Notes: generated by a model from the letters alone, not told the origin. A DNA stretch of 64,000 bases from Paraspadella gotoi (GCA_051294375.1 CM119264.1:15154682-15218681); one strand, 5' to 3'; positions 46,401 through 53,754 are shown, counted from the first letter of the stretch. Translations and numbers: made by a program.

Positions 46401-49400
46401 TAACTATAAATCATGAATAGATAACAAAAAAATAGAATAACTAGTTTTCTTTCTTTGGCACTATAGATGATGATCTTTTTTTTTCTCGACCGGCAAGCAG
46501 CAAGCAACTCTTTTCTCAGTTGCTTAACTTTCATTAACTTTACTCTTTTTGTCTCATTTTATCAATTTTTAATCATTTAATCACTTTTATCAATTTTTCT
46601 TTTTATTTTATATAAAGAAAAAATTTTAAAAATTACCTTATTTAAAAGTCATATTCCTTTATAAAATAATAAAAATTTAAAAAAAACTTTAAGGACCTGG
46701 TGAAACAAATCAGAATTTAATATTTTTTTATTTACAGAAAAAAGAAAAGAAAAGAAAAGTGAAAAAGAGAAAAAGAGAAAAGTTCATTCCCTTTTTCCCT
46801 TTAGCCTAGTTCAAACCTATTAAAAAATAATAATAATTAAGGAAAGTGATTTTTTTAAATTTAAAAAATTATAACTTTTTAACCGATAATCTTTTTTTAA
46901 AAATTCTTTCAGCAAAACAAAGGCAATTCGCCATAATTTTTTTTAAAAAATATTTCACGAACATTGTTAAAAATATCATTTTTAAAAAATTTTATCAAAA
47001 ATTGCCCAAAACAATAGGTTTTAAAAAAAATTTTCCTTAGTAAAAAACTAACTTAATTTATAATGCTGACTACTACCATCTACAACTCAGATGCTCTTTT
47101 ATATAGGAGATATCGACGTTCGTCTCTTTCTCTCTTTTGCGTTCATTCCAGATTCTGCGTTGAAACGGGACTCTTCTCCAAAATAATGAACGTTTGTGGA
47201 TTCTTTGTGGACGTTTAGTGGTTTCTTCGTGGATTTGTTTATTTGATTATATTGCTTCTTTGATTAATCATTTGATTATTAGTTAGTATTTCATTGATTG
47301 TATTGTATGAATATCTATATGCTTTGATTATTTTATTAAGGTACCATTGAAGAGACAGTAATTATTGATAAGTGTTAATGACAGAACCATTCAATATAAG
47401 CAGTTCCTGAGCTTCGGATCAGGCTGTAACACCGTGTTATAGGCGGGTTAATCGCCCCGTCCCTCTTAACTGCTAAGCGGCCACCGGTCTAGAACCCCGG
47501 ACCTTTGGGTTGGGAGGCGAATGACTTGCCTCTGGCACCAATGGCCGCTGATGAACGGTTGGTGGAATTTAGTCCACCATACATCCCCCCCTCCCGTAGG
47601 GAGAAGTCCGTTGCGTCTCTTCAGTGAATTGTTGTTGGTGGAAAGTGCGTCACCAAGTTGAGGCATGTCGCCTGATGTGTTGTGGGCGGAAAGTGCATCG
47701 CCAGGTTTTAGGCATGTCGCCTGAAAGTGTTGTTGTTGCTGTTGGGTTTGGAAGTCGGGCTCACCAATGAAGAGACAGTAATTGTTGATAAGTGTTAATG
47801 ACAGAACCGTTCAATATAAGCAGTCCCTGAGCTTCGAATCAGGCTGTAACACCGTGTTACAGGCGGTTTAAGCACCCCGTCCCTCTTAACTGCCAAGCGG
47901 CCACCGGGCTAGAACCCTGGACCTTTGGGTTGGGAGGCGAATGACTTGCCTCCGGCACCAATGGCCGCTGATGAACGGTTGGTGGAATTTAATCCACCAT
48001 ACCATTAAATATCAAGACTCCAAGTGGATAAGAAACTTATAAACTTTACGGCGCCAGCGGTCCCGGTCTTCAGTCTAGTTTCTCTCCCGACGTCTTCTCT
48101 CTCTCCGCTAGGTCAAGGAGGGGGTTCTTACAATGCGAGGTATGTAACAGTCAATTTTTTCCGCTCTTACAAGATAGTTGGGGTTTCGTCCCTCTAGCAA
48201 TAAAGCTTTAAAGATATTTAACAAAAATCCATTTTTACTTTTTTTTTTCATTTTTTCAAAGTTGTCAGCATTTACTGTAATTTTTTTTTTTTGAAAAAAA
48301 AAGTTCAAAAAATTCATATGATGTATGGGCACCTTTTACACAACTCGTTTTTTGATTTCAAAACTTTTCATATATGGAAAGGTCTAATCCCACGACCCGT
48401 AATCATCATCTTTCAATAATTTTATTATTTTTTCTTAATTTTGACCAAAAAAACAAAAATTTTTGAAAGTTATATTTTTATTTAACTTTTTATGCTCTAT
48501 CAGAATCCATCAAAAATAAGTTAATATTGATTAAAAAAGTTTTTATCATTATATAGTAATATTATAATTTTGAAAGCAACATTAAAAGCATTAAAATCGA
48601 ACTTTTTTTTAAAATTCTTTTTTTACCTAAAAATAGACTTCAAGACAAAAGTTTTGAACCCGCGCCCCTATTGAATTTAATTTCATAGTAGATTTCTACC
48701 AGTAACCACCTTTAACCCTAAATACCCCTAACCTTAACCAAATTTTATATATAGGAATAAAAAAAAATAACCGACCGGTTCCGGTGGGCGAAAGTACAAT
48801 TATGCCCAAGATAATAATCTACTTACTCATCATCATATTAATCTACATACTCAGACAGAAGCTTCAGTCTTTAGCGATTCAAAAATGCGAAGACCTCAAC
48901 TTTGAAGGAAGACTTTTGGACTCAAAACGCGCGGAGATGGAGGGAAAGTTAAAGACGAACAAAAGCCAAATTTACTCGCAACAGCGACATCTAGAAAAAT
49001 TGAAGAGAAAGTCAGACAAAATGGATTTAAGAAATAAAATAGAAAATGATTCTTTGGACATCGTCGTTAAAAGGCACGAAAAGGTAAAAAAAAGATAATT
49101 TGCCCGAGAAAAGAAATTTGTTTGACCAAAATGAAATTTCTTTTGATATATAATTTAGATGAGAAAAAAGAAATTCTTTAAATCAACGATGGTTTATTAA
49201 TATCCGTACATCCGTACAACATGTTTCGACTTTAGGTTAAGTCTTCATCAGCGCTTGACATGTTGATACAATGATACATAATTTGAAATCTTAGTTACAA
49301 CTCGAAGTGGAAAAAAGTCCTTGCTTGCCGAGCGACGCCATTACACAATTAACTAACTTGAAGCACGAAGTGGACGCAGCAAGAAGGAATCTTTTCTTTG

Positions 49401-52400
49401 AAGGAAGTTTGAGCATCGCGGAACAACTCGCCACCGAGAAAGCCAAAGGGATTGAGTTCGCGATGGTCAAGGAGCTCGTAAGTAATAAGTAATAAGGGGG
49501 GAAATTTTGCTGATTGTGCTGCCGATCATACATACAGTGTGTCCCAATGGTACTGTCGGTTAACTTTGACATTGTTATTTCAGAAATGAGATTTAATAAT
49601 ACAGTTCCGCACAATTTGTAAAAGATAAGTTATTACCATTTATGATACGATATTTCGAATTCAATTTTTATCAATTTTTCTTTGCAGAACATTCAATTTA
49701 AATGAGTCATCATTTCTCACTTTTTAAATTTTTAGATATTTTTTTATTTTAAAATAAATTTTATTAAAAAAATTAAATAAAAAATATTTTAAATAGATAT
49801 AAATTATTTAAATATTAATTTGTATATAATAAGTGCATTAATAAATAAAAATAAACAAATATACAAAATACAAAATTGATAAAAATATGCTAATTAATTT
49901 TATATTTAAATTTTATTATTTGAAGTTGTGAGCGACTAAATCATTAAGCCAGAACAAGATGGTTGCTATTAATTCAATAATAAAATTACAATTAAAAAAA
50001 TAATATAAATAAGGTAAGTAGATAATTTTAAAAATAATGATTACTGAATTATAAAATCTTTGGAGCTAAAAATATGAGGTAGTTTCTTACTGTCCTACAT
50101 ATAAAGAAAAGATTTAAAACATTATTTAATCAATATTATAAAAAATATTTGTTAAATATTAAAAAATATATAATTAAATTTTTTTGGTTCAAAATCACTG
50201 AAAAAATTGGAGTTTGCTTTGTTCAATTTTTAAAATTTAGGTATCCTATAAAATGGTCCATATTTGTGCGCATATTCATTATAATGAATTTGTGGAGGAC
50301 AGTCGACGACGACTATGGTCGACGATTCGACCGACCTTTTCGTCCCCGTTGGGTCACTTGATATGACCGACGTTTCTCTCTCTTTCTGACTCGTGCTCCC
50401 CTCCTTATAAGTAGATACCGTCACTCGAATAAACCTTTCATTGTTATTCTTACATTTTACATTGTAATAAATGTATATTATCATTAAACATTGTTTCCTT
50501 TTCCAACGTCGCTATAAATTAAAGTTTTTCGATCTGGTCTAAGAGCAGTAAGCTTTTCTTAACAGACAGTACCATTGGGACACTCTGTATAAGTGTATTG
50601 TCTGGTGGTCCTATCACCACAGATGGATTAAAGCTGTTTCTTTCGCAGCGCCTCAGTGGCTCAGTGGACTAATGCACCATCCCAATGTGCGTCCCTGGTT
50701 CGAGCCCTGAGGTTGTCATGTAGTAAGTGGGATGGACCGGGTAACCCGCCTGTAGGCATGGGCCTACTGCCAGATCCAAAGCTCTGGACTACATGAACAT
50801 GCTGTCTCGCTGTCGCCACGAGGTGACACCGCTGCGGGGTGTGGCGCCCTGTAAACTAGTGTTCCGTTAACCGTTAACTGTTAACGGTTATTAACGGTTA
50901 AAAATAATTTTAACTTAACCGTTAATATATTCATTTAACGATTAAATTCGGTTAATTTTCAAATGTGATTTTTTTATTTTTGGTATGAAATCTTTAAATT
51001 TAAAAAAAAAACTATTTTTTTTCTTTCTCTCTTATTCTCACCATATTTTTACCCCTCTCTCTTCTCTCAATTTTTCCCGGCTTTTTTCCTTTGTTATTTT
51101 CTCCTTTTTTTCTATCCTCATCTCTCTCTTATTCGTTCTTCCCCTTTATTTATCTCCTCCTGTTCCTTTCTTTTTCTTTCTCACTTTTCCCCTTTTTCTT
51201 CCCCCTTTCTTTTTTCCCTTTTTTCGCCCTTTGCTTTTACCTTTTTCCTTTTTTTTGCCCTTTCATGCAATAATATATATTCAATTTAGCTAAAATAAAT
51301 AATCCCTTTTATTTTACTTTTTCTCTCTTTTTCTTTCCCTCTTTAAAATTAACAAAGAAGCAAATGAAATTAAACCGAATGAATGAAAAAAAATGAATAA
51401 AAACCAAATAAAAAATTCTTTTAAAAAATTTAAAAATTAATAATAGAAGGAACGAATCTTAAAAAAGACATATAAAAATAATAATGATGATATACTTTTT
51501 AATTAAAATGAAAAATATATTTATAATCAATAAATATTTTGATCAATCGATAAATCAACCAGTCTATCAATAAATTAAAATTCATATTTATATTTATGGT
51601 CAATGACCATTGCATTGGTCATAGTTTATGAAAAACTTACAACAGAAAACAAGCGTTTAAGAAACTACAAAAATAATGGGGAATAGAAGAAGTAGAGAAA
51701 GAAAAAGAAAGCAAAAGAGAGAAAGAGAAAACAAAATATAGAATTAGAATTTGATGGTATCCTTTCGTTCGTTGTGTGTTATGAGATTAGCAAAAATATT
51801 TTTTGTTACAACAACAATTTTATTTGACATAAAAAATAGACATATTTCGACTCTGTTTCAAGTCTTTATCAGCGCATTCAAGAGCCAGAGTTAAAGAGAA
51901 AATACCATTAAATACTTTATTTTGTTTTAAATCTTAATATTTTAAATTTAAAGTTGAATTATAAAATTAACCGATCTTAACGGTTAACCGTAAAAATGTT
52001 AGTTTTAACGCGTTAAGCGGAATTTCCTAAAAAATTAACGGTTATCGGAACTCTATGTAAAACCAGCCTCTTCAATATATCAAATCTGAAAAACGTTTTG
52101 TAAATTTAATGTGTGAGGCTATCAAAATGTCAAATTCTGCTAATACCAGGATAAACTTCGAACTGAAGGAATTGAGATGGGTCGATTGACTACCCTTTTG
52201 ACGACAGATAGAGAAGAGAAGTCTCGCGACGTTATGAAGGCTCAGGACAGACTTAAACTGGCCAAGGAAGACAAGAAAGTAAAGTCGCAGGTGAGATGCG
52301 CGTCATAATAAATCATAAATTAAGCTTAAGAAATTATCAAAATGTGTCTTCACAATTCACTTAAAAAACATTTGTTGTATTTTAACATTAAACGTTCAGA

Positions 52401-52777
52401 CAATAGACTATCACGAAAAGAAATTGAAAGAGGTGCAAGATAATCTTCGAAGGTTCGCCCAGTTTTATGAAAAGGAAAAGAAGTTAAGGAACGACGCTGT
52501 TTTTAAAATTCAGGAGGTACATTTAGAATTATGATCGTTTTTTATGATCTGTCATTCGATTTTACCTCTGATTTACAAATATCAACCTCAGTGTCAGCAG
52601 TTGGAGGTGGAGATGAAGGAGAAGATTCACCATCACAGCAACGAGATTCAAAATCTGGAATTTCTCTTCAAAAGACTGGACGGCCAGCTGCTGCGGCGCG
52701 CAAAACGGTCCGTCGAGACCAAAAGCCTCAGGGATGCCATCAAAAGGGACACGGAACAAACAAGCGCCAATATTCAG
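24425..52777 (+). CDS. CCDC146: CCDC146-like coiled-coil protein, twelve exons, C-terminus not in window
   Basis: Proposed exons: 24425-24478, 24659-24800, 24886-25000, 25126-25432, 27141-27335, 41377-41576, 42613-42795, 48855-49083, 49295-49477, 52150-52290, 52400-52516, 52592-52777. All phases agree, giving 684 codons of charged heptad-type sequence. The best anchors to CCDC146, from remembered family sequence, are LKHEVDAARRNL (exon 9), EEKSRDVMKAQDRL (exon 10), LRRFAQFYEKEKKLRND (exon 11) and EIQNLE (exon 12), in the same order and spacing. CCDC146 is a microtubule-associated protein of centrioles and the sperm flagellum. The roughly 400 C-terminal residues are missing: I see no later exon up to 64 kb. 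The exon 5/6 intron (14 kb) contains the duplicated block and is probably half that size in reality. Another ciliary coiled-coil protein remains possible. Confidence 0.62.
25555..25590 (-). ncRNA. Hammerhead remnant
   Basis: Minus strand keeps GAGCCGAAACCTGTTCGTC, the GAAA side of the motif, but the CTGANGA side is replaced by GCTAATTGT. The flank (ACAACAATTTTTATTA) matches that of other copies. Confidence 0.35.
25585..27095 (+). mobile_element. TIR family A, copy split by an LTR insertion, in intron 4 of the CCDC146-like gene
   Basis: Both monomers are present (25760-26040). The usual run GGACATCG-polyT is interrupted at about 26066 and continues at about 27008 with TTTTTGCATAATTTATCATAATTCG. 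The 3' terminus is degraded to GTCGGGCAATGCCCGAC. The insert holds the 809-bp LTR described separately. Confidence 0.6.
26181..26989 (+). mobile_element. Solo LTR, 809 bp, plus orientation
   Basis: Starts TGTTACGAAATAAC and ends GCGGCGTAACA, giving TGTTACG/CGTAACA terminal inverts. A second copy at 62566-63375 shares GGCAGTGTACAGCTGATTCTGA, ATCGCTGGTTTGGTGGACTTT and others, and there leads into internal sequence. A polyadenylation signal (ATTAAA, AATAAA in the other copy) lies near 26615. It sits inside a family A element. A short GTTGCGCCGCGAGTACTCGC hairpin region (26066-26180) precedes it. Confidence 0.6.
27141..27335 (+). CDS. CCDC146: CCDC146-like gene, exon 5
   Basis: A 65-codon exon, HQDKIEDLDATLEYLTGLKM to MAETQKEIRQ, flanked by acceptor aatatcag and donor CAA/GTAATG, phase 0 on both sides. 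It is strongly coiled-coil in composition. Its last 32 bases are repeated immediately after the 25-N gap at 35034, where the rest of the exon is missing. The second occurrence is therefore a contig-end duplicate and not a second exon. Confidence 0.65.
27530..28130 (+). mobile_element. Family C copy in intron 5
   Basis: Begins TATAGTGATCTCGCCAGACG at 27542 and continues through TGATGCGATAATAATC and GATGATAACCAAATGATTGA units, with GA-rich tracts. No 3' hairpin end is seen. The duplicate starts at about 35258. Confidence 0.45.
28262..28573 (+). pseudogene. Non-LTR retrotransposon RT C-terminal fragment
   Basis: An open frame of about 104 codons reading KVDPLENSAIANLRKVTNI, then CGAQLMDIRDKVKAQRIMWI and KRLLSNYEQHTISEH before the stop. 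The GGLxLxDIxxKxxAxRxxWIxRLL pattern is typical of the segment just after the reverse transcriptase domain in LINEs; here the first Gly pair is changed to CG. No YADD or endonuclease motif lies upstream, so it is a 5'-truncated copy. The 3' tail CGCAGTAGGCTATATTTAT recurs elsewhere in the window. Confidence 0.6.
28690..28745 (-). ncRNA. Hammerhead ribozyme motif (Penelope end), intact core
   Basis: On the minus strand: CTGATGA (28727-28733), stem II GGCTCT/AGAGCC with a 7-base loop, GAAA (28703-28706), palindromic stem III ACATGT, then C as the cleavage base (GUC). Only two pairs adjoin the core in stem I. Type I hammerheads with tiny palindromic stem III are known from Penelope-like elements. 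It lies downstream of the Penelope ORF on the same strand, beyond GA-rich tracts. Confidence 0.72.
29203..30760. mobile_element. 1.56-kb TIR transposon present in only one copy of the duplicated block
   Basis: Ends GGTTTCGCGTAC and GTACGCGGAACC are 12-bp inverted repeats with one mismatch. A 3-bp duplication TTT flanks it (29200-29202, 30761-30763). The other block has the unoccupied site AAACTTTTATAAAAT at 36885-36899. Three-base target duplications suggest PIF/Harbinger, though those usually use TWA. The interior has no transposase; it has pyrimidine-rich tracts (29560-29900) and a 17-bp perfect hairpin (30025-30068). Confidence 0.8.
31640..33143 (-). pseudogene. Penelope-like element: RT C-terminal part and GIY-YIG endonuclease, copy 1
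   Basis: RT: DLELAYFRFDGRYYAQPGGL then GMGKSTSSPLADFYMED, then in a shifted frame SVLFWYRKADDTILA (catalytic DD kept), then the thumb KIPMLDVLIKRKEGGSLEF and YRKPTHTDQYI. Endonuclease: YVGETGKSLTDRFKQH is the GIY-YIG-type core with the Penelope context AVYWAACAG and LEPSLNHDGGQFDLPPSYD. Fingers and the first RT motifs are missing, and at least two frameshifts occur (near 32800 and 32500). It is therefore a 5'-truncated, inactive copy. Penelope elements retrotranspose using these two domains. Confidence 0.88.
33302..34330 (+). pseudogene. ORF1/gag-like proline-rich retroelement segment, copy 1
   Basis: GC-rich and open over several frames: STNAFTIVHASTGTNSIVYK...ENEKSVDAATQT, then NVADAMTAAIDVLNAARLS, IGVAIASIRAVRRDLGVVP, a Pro/Ser/Arg tandem region (PPSRPFLSSRP type), PPRSYAAVCAAP and KEESPSDFSRGAG. 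Layout and base composition suggest a LINE ORF1 or gag-like protein, but I recognise no domain. Frameshifts near 33620 interrupt it. AATAAA lies downstream at about 34374. It is opposite in orientation to the adjacent Penelope element. Confidence 0.4.
35009..35033. other. Assembly gap (25 N)
   Basis: Sits exactly between the two copies of the duplicated block. The sequence after it restarts inside exon 5 of the CCDC146-like gene. Confidence 1.
35961..36271 (+). pseudogene. Non-LTR retrotransposon RT fragment, duplicate
   Basis: Same peptide as at 28262-28573 in the second copy of the duplicated block. A one-base deletion near 35979 shifts its upstream part. Confidence 0.6.
36389..36440 (-). 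ncRNA. Hammerhead motif, duplicate with shortened stem II
   Basis: Same as 28690-28745 in the second block. CTGATGA is at 36422-36428 and GAAA at 36399-36402, but two bases of stem II are lost, leaving mismatches. Confidence 0.6.
36802..37152. mobile_element. Palindromic-ended MITE (family D)
   Basis: Ends TAGTAATATCCTTATAAAATG and TTTTATAAGGATATTACTA are inverted repeats. The interior has GATTTGGATTCGCTG and GAAGAATCTGAATC blocks. Left-end copies appear at 57437 and 61312; a diverged copy with the 1.56-kb insertion spans 29115-31033. An inverted match abuts the Penelope 5' truncation at 33060-33200 and 39193-39333. Confidence 0.5.
37600..39276 (-). pseudogene. Penelope-like element, copy 2
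   Basis: The same RT and GIY-YIG segments as in the first block (RT 38663-39276, endonuclease and tail 37611-38427), with different small indels. The C-terminal tail is open through QEEGEESVSPVAKQARTG. Like copy 1 it starts mid-RT, so the truncation predates the duplication. Confidence 0.88.
39415..40351 (+). pseudogene. ORF1/gag-like segment, copy 2
   Basis: Duplicate of 33302-34330 with a shorter Pro-rich repeat region (about 70 bp less) and a frame that stays open from about 39644 to the end. The opening MNNFYDVILQKS is readable here. Confidence 0.4.
41377..42795 (+). CDS. CCDC146: CCDC146-like gene, exons 6-7
   Basis: Exon 6 (41377-41576) is read from acceptor tactcacag to donor CGA/GTAAGA and includes MIREELEETQHKNRLIEDSV. 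The nearer acceptor at 41417 would break the frame. Exon 7 (42613-42795) codes KKEKTVRLKKTLEEDFQ to LEKLTVAK and ends at GCCAA/GTAAAA. Both are Lys/Glu-rich coiled coil. The intron between them is almost entirely one copy of TIR family A. Confidence 0.58.
41716..42475 (+). mobile_element. TIR family A, diverged copy in intron 6 of the CCDC146-like gene
   Basis: Starts AACAAGTTTGAGCAAACAATG and ends with a mutated hairpin (ATCTGCTGATAAGCATATACGAC). The internal monomers are more diverged than in other copies and carry extra TTAATTCGATTAAT tracts, suggesting an older insertion. Confidence 0.6.
43056..43336. mobile_element. Foldback MITE, 281 bp, in intron 7
   Basis: Arms of about 95 bp, starting ATTACAAGGTGACACAC and ending GTGTGTCACCTTGTAAT, each with a CCGCCGCTAAAAAAA box and CATTTGCAAA. 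No coding content. Confidence 0.8.
43337..44260. other. AT-rich intron sequence with repeat debris
   Basis: 43370-43790 resembles the LINE/MITE ends (TATATAGTACTATAGTACTACC, then ACTATATATAAATGTAGCTCAC inverted). 44040-44260 recurs inverted at about 48130-48330 (share GTTTCGTCCCTCTAGCAATAAAG). No exon seen. Confidence 0.5.
44676..45010 (+). mobile_element. Right half of the GACGCAGAG-TIR element
   Basis: Matches 4769-5105 almost base for base, from ATTTATCCTATTTGTA to the terminus GATCTGTCTCTGCGTC. The left half is absent. Confidence 0.7.
45720..45870. repeat. Pyrimidine simple repeat
   Basis: Irregular CTTTCTTTCCTTTCTATT units. Low-complexity sequence only. Confidence 0.9.
45991..46612. 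mobile_element. Foldback element with arms of about 150-180 bp
   Basis: Left arm 45991-46142 (TATAAAATAAAAAGAAAAATTG... to AGAAAGAAAACTAGTTATTC) pairs with 46431-46612. Both arms carry AAGCAACTGAGA(A)GAGTTGCTTGC. The loop of about 290 bp is AT-rich and non-coding. Confidence 0.7.
47348..48001 (-). mobile_element. TRIM (small LTR retrotransposon), complete, minus strand
   Basis: 5' LTR 47768-48001 and 3' LTR 47348-47581, each 234 bp and nearly identical, around a 186-bp internal region. The LTR starts TATGGTGG and ends CTCTTCA. Read on the minus strand, TTGGTGAGCCCGACTTCC (PBS position) follows the 5' LTR and GGGAGGGGGGA (PPT) precedes the 3' LTR. A 4-bp target duplication ATGG (CCAT on plus, 47344-47347 and 48002-48005) flanks it. 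The internal region codes at most a short peptide (MPQLGDALSTNNN...). It is therefore non-autonomous. Confidence 0.85.
48006..48854. other. Intron sequence, no gene seen
   Basis: 48130-48330 is an inverted copy of 44040-44260. The rest is AT-rich with a short GC-rich patch at 48770 (CCGGTTCCGGTGGGCG). Confidence 0.45.
48855..49477 (+). CDS. CCDC146: CCDC146-like gene, exons 8-9
   Basis: Exon 8 (48855-49083) starts at acceptor catactcag, phase 2, and codes QKLQSLAIQKCEDLNFEGRL to VVKRHEK. Exon 9 (49295-49477) codes LQLEVEKSPCLPSDAITQL to IEFAMVKEL and ends GAGCTC/GTAAGT. The segment LKHEVDAARRNL is one of the anchors to CCDC146. The 211-bp intron between them contains an antisense hammerhead-type motif. 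Confidence 0.65.
49205..49262 (-). ncRNA. Hammerhead ribozyme motif in intron 8, antisense
   Basis: Minus strand: CTGATGA (49245-49251), stem II GACTT/AAGTC with 6-base loop, GAAA (49224-49227), then ACATGTTGTA. If stem III is the ACATGT palindrome, the first stem I pair fails. With a 2-bp AC/GU stem III, the GC/GC stem I start forms and cleavage would follow GUA. The motif occupies a 211-bp intron of the CCDC146-like gene on the opposite strand. Confidence 0.6.
49535..50587. mobile_element. TA-flanked TIR element, 1053 bp, in intron 9
   Basis: Ends CAGTGTGTCCCAATGGTACT and the inverted GACAGTACCATTGGGACACT-CTG, with TA on both sides (49533-49534, 50588-50589), as in Tc1/mariner. The interior has no transposase. 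A GTCGACGACGACTATGG region with TTATAAGTAG and AATAAA (50290-50440) may be a separate nested fragment. Confidence 0.8.
50599..50862 (+). mobile_element. tRNA-derived SINE, related to the TRIM LTR
   Basis: The head at 50648-50714 has a textbook pol III A box TGGCTCAGTGG (50657-50667) and B box GGTTCGAGCCC (50697-50707), 29 bp apart. The body contains AACCCGCCTGTA, a short hairpin, and CCAGATCCAAAGCTCTGGACT. The same body (AACCCGCCTGTA...GATCCGAAGCTCAGGGACT) and a comparable head occur in the TRIM LTRs. The tRNA-like head lacks a convincing acceptor stem, so it is not a functional tRNA gene. Confidence 0.7.
50866..52058. mobile_element. TIR element with TTAACGG repeats at both ends
   Basis: Left end GTTCCGTTAACCGTTAAC plus several TTAACGG units; right end ...AATTAACGGTTATCGGAACTCT. 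The interior has a pyrimidine-rich tract (51010-51260) and a degenerate hammerhead motif. An inverted end-fragment of the same family is at 41105-41195. Confidence 0.5.
51841..51880 (-). ncRNA. Degenerate hammerhead motif
   Basis: Minus strand reads CTGATAA (51866-51872) in place of CTGANGA, so the conserved G8 is lost. Stem II GACT/AGTC, GAAA and ATATGTC follow. A decayed relative of the Penelope-type motif. Confidence 0.5.
52150..52777 (+). CDS. CCDC146: CCDC146-like gene, exons 10-12
   Basis: Exons 52150-52290, 52400-52516 and 52592-52777 are separated by 109-bp and 75-bp introns, all phase 0 with canonical GT-AG sites. They code DKLRTEGIEMGRLTTLL..., TIDYHEKKLKEVQDNLRRFA... and CQQLEVEMKEKIHHHSNEIQ... 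ending at TSANIQ. This is the region most similar to CCDC146. Nothing downstream continues it within the window. Confidence 0.7.
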
Positions 52778-53204
52778 GTCGGTCAGAGAGACAATGTTTG
52801 TGTGTTTATTATGTAACAAAAAGGTTATAAGAATCATGTGTAGCAAAAATATTAAAATAATCAAAATTCGAATAGAAGATTAAGAACAGGCTTGTACCTG
52901 TGAACTTTTTTAAATAAAAACAATTTAATTTTTATTTTTTAATTTCGCATACGCCCATATTTATACATAGAAAATATTAAAATTTTAAAATGTTTTTTCT
53001 TATTTTTAAAAGCAGATTCGAATTCCTGACAAAAAGTTGACATAAGGAAATATAACTCTTTTTCGAAAATTATTTCATTAAGTAGATCAAAATCCTAAAA
53101 AAACTATTATTATTAACCTCGTCGTGAACTTCCTTTCTTTTTCGTTGTGATTGCGCATTGGAAGACGTTTTTAATGTTTTTCTACAACGACTTTATTTGT
53201 AAAA

Positions 53205-53250
53205 ACGTACATGTTTCGGCTTACATACAAGCCTTCTTCAGCGTTAACAA
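53205..53250 (-). ncRNA. Hammerhead ribozyme motif, best-paired copy
   Basis: Minus strand: stem I ATTTGT and AACG, CTGAAGA (53235-53241, allowed by CUGANGA), stem II GGCTT/AAGCC with GTATGT loop, GAAA (53214-53217), palindromic stem III ACATGT, A at the cleavage site, then CGTT and ACAAAT. CGTT pairs AACG and ACAAAT pairs ATTTGT across a 1x3 internal loop. All core positions are consistent with activity. Confidence 0.75.
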
Positions 53251-53328
53251 ATTATTTGTGAATTTTTAAATTGATTTGTGCAAAAGAAGAAGAGAGAGAG
53301 AGAAAGAGAGAAAAATAGAGAGAGAGGG

Positions 53329-53754
53329 CGATTCGATCTCCCTCCAAGCTATGATAGGCTTATCAAAAGCGTGGTGGAGGCCCCGTCTCCACCACGTCCG
53401 CACAATGATTCCCCTGTATCCACTCAACGAAACAGGCGGAGACCTTTGCGTAAGCAATGGGCGAACGATGCCTCTCCTTCACCAGCAGCAACTCACTCTC
53501 TCTCTCTGTGGAGTGAGCGCCCACCCAAAAGACAGCTGCAGGAGGAAGGGGAGGAGTCCACAACTCGTGTTGCAAAAGTAGCAAGAATGGACAACCGCCC
53601 ACCTCGCCAGCCGGCGAGAAGAGGGCAGTCAACAGCCGTACCAGGCCAGAGAGACATTCGGGTAGCCCTTGGACTCTTCCCACAAGGAAGCCTCCCTTGT
53701 CCAGCTCAAACAGGCTCAACCGACTTGTCCTCTCAACCACTGACGCGTCAATGA
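53329..53754 (+). pseudogene. Penelope-like element, C-terminal tail only
   Basis: Reads FDLPPSYDRLIKSVVEAPSP, PHNDSPVSTQRNRRRP, RQLQEEGEESTTRVAKVARM, GQRDIRVALGLFPQGSLP. It is a clear homologue of the tail following the GIY-YIG domain in the 31.6 and 37.6 kb copies. Reverse transcriptase and endonuclease are absent. It is open for about 140 codons. Confidence 0.7.

Larger units (their letters stand above)
44268..47064. repeat. 2.8-kb interval between 36-bp inverted repeats
   Basis: 44268-44303 (GCATTATAAATTAAGTTAG...ACTAAGGAAAA) is matched in reverse by 47029-47064. The interior contains a GACGCAGAG-element half, CTTT-rich simple repeats (45040-45880) and a large foldback. It may be a composite element; no target duplication was identified. 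Confidence 0.4.

Noticed and set aside
47348-48001. CTGATGA on the minus strand of the TRIM LTR as a hammerhead
   Set aside because: A hairpin follows, but no GAAA comes after it, so the catalytic core cannot form.
50648-50714. A functional tRNA gene
   Set aside because: A and B boxes are good, but the acceptor stem does not pair convincingly and the sequence continues into a SINE body shared with other repeats.
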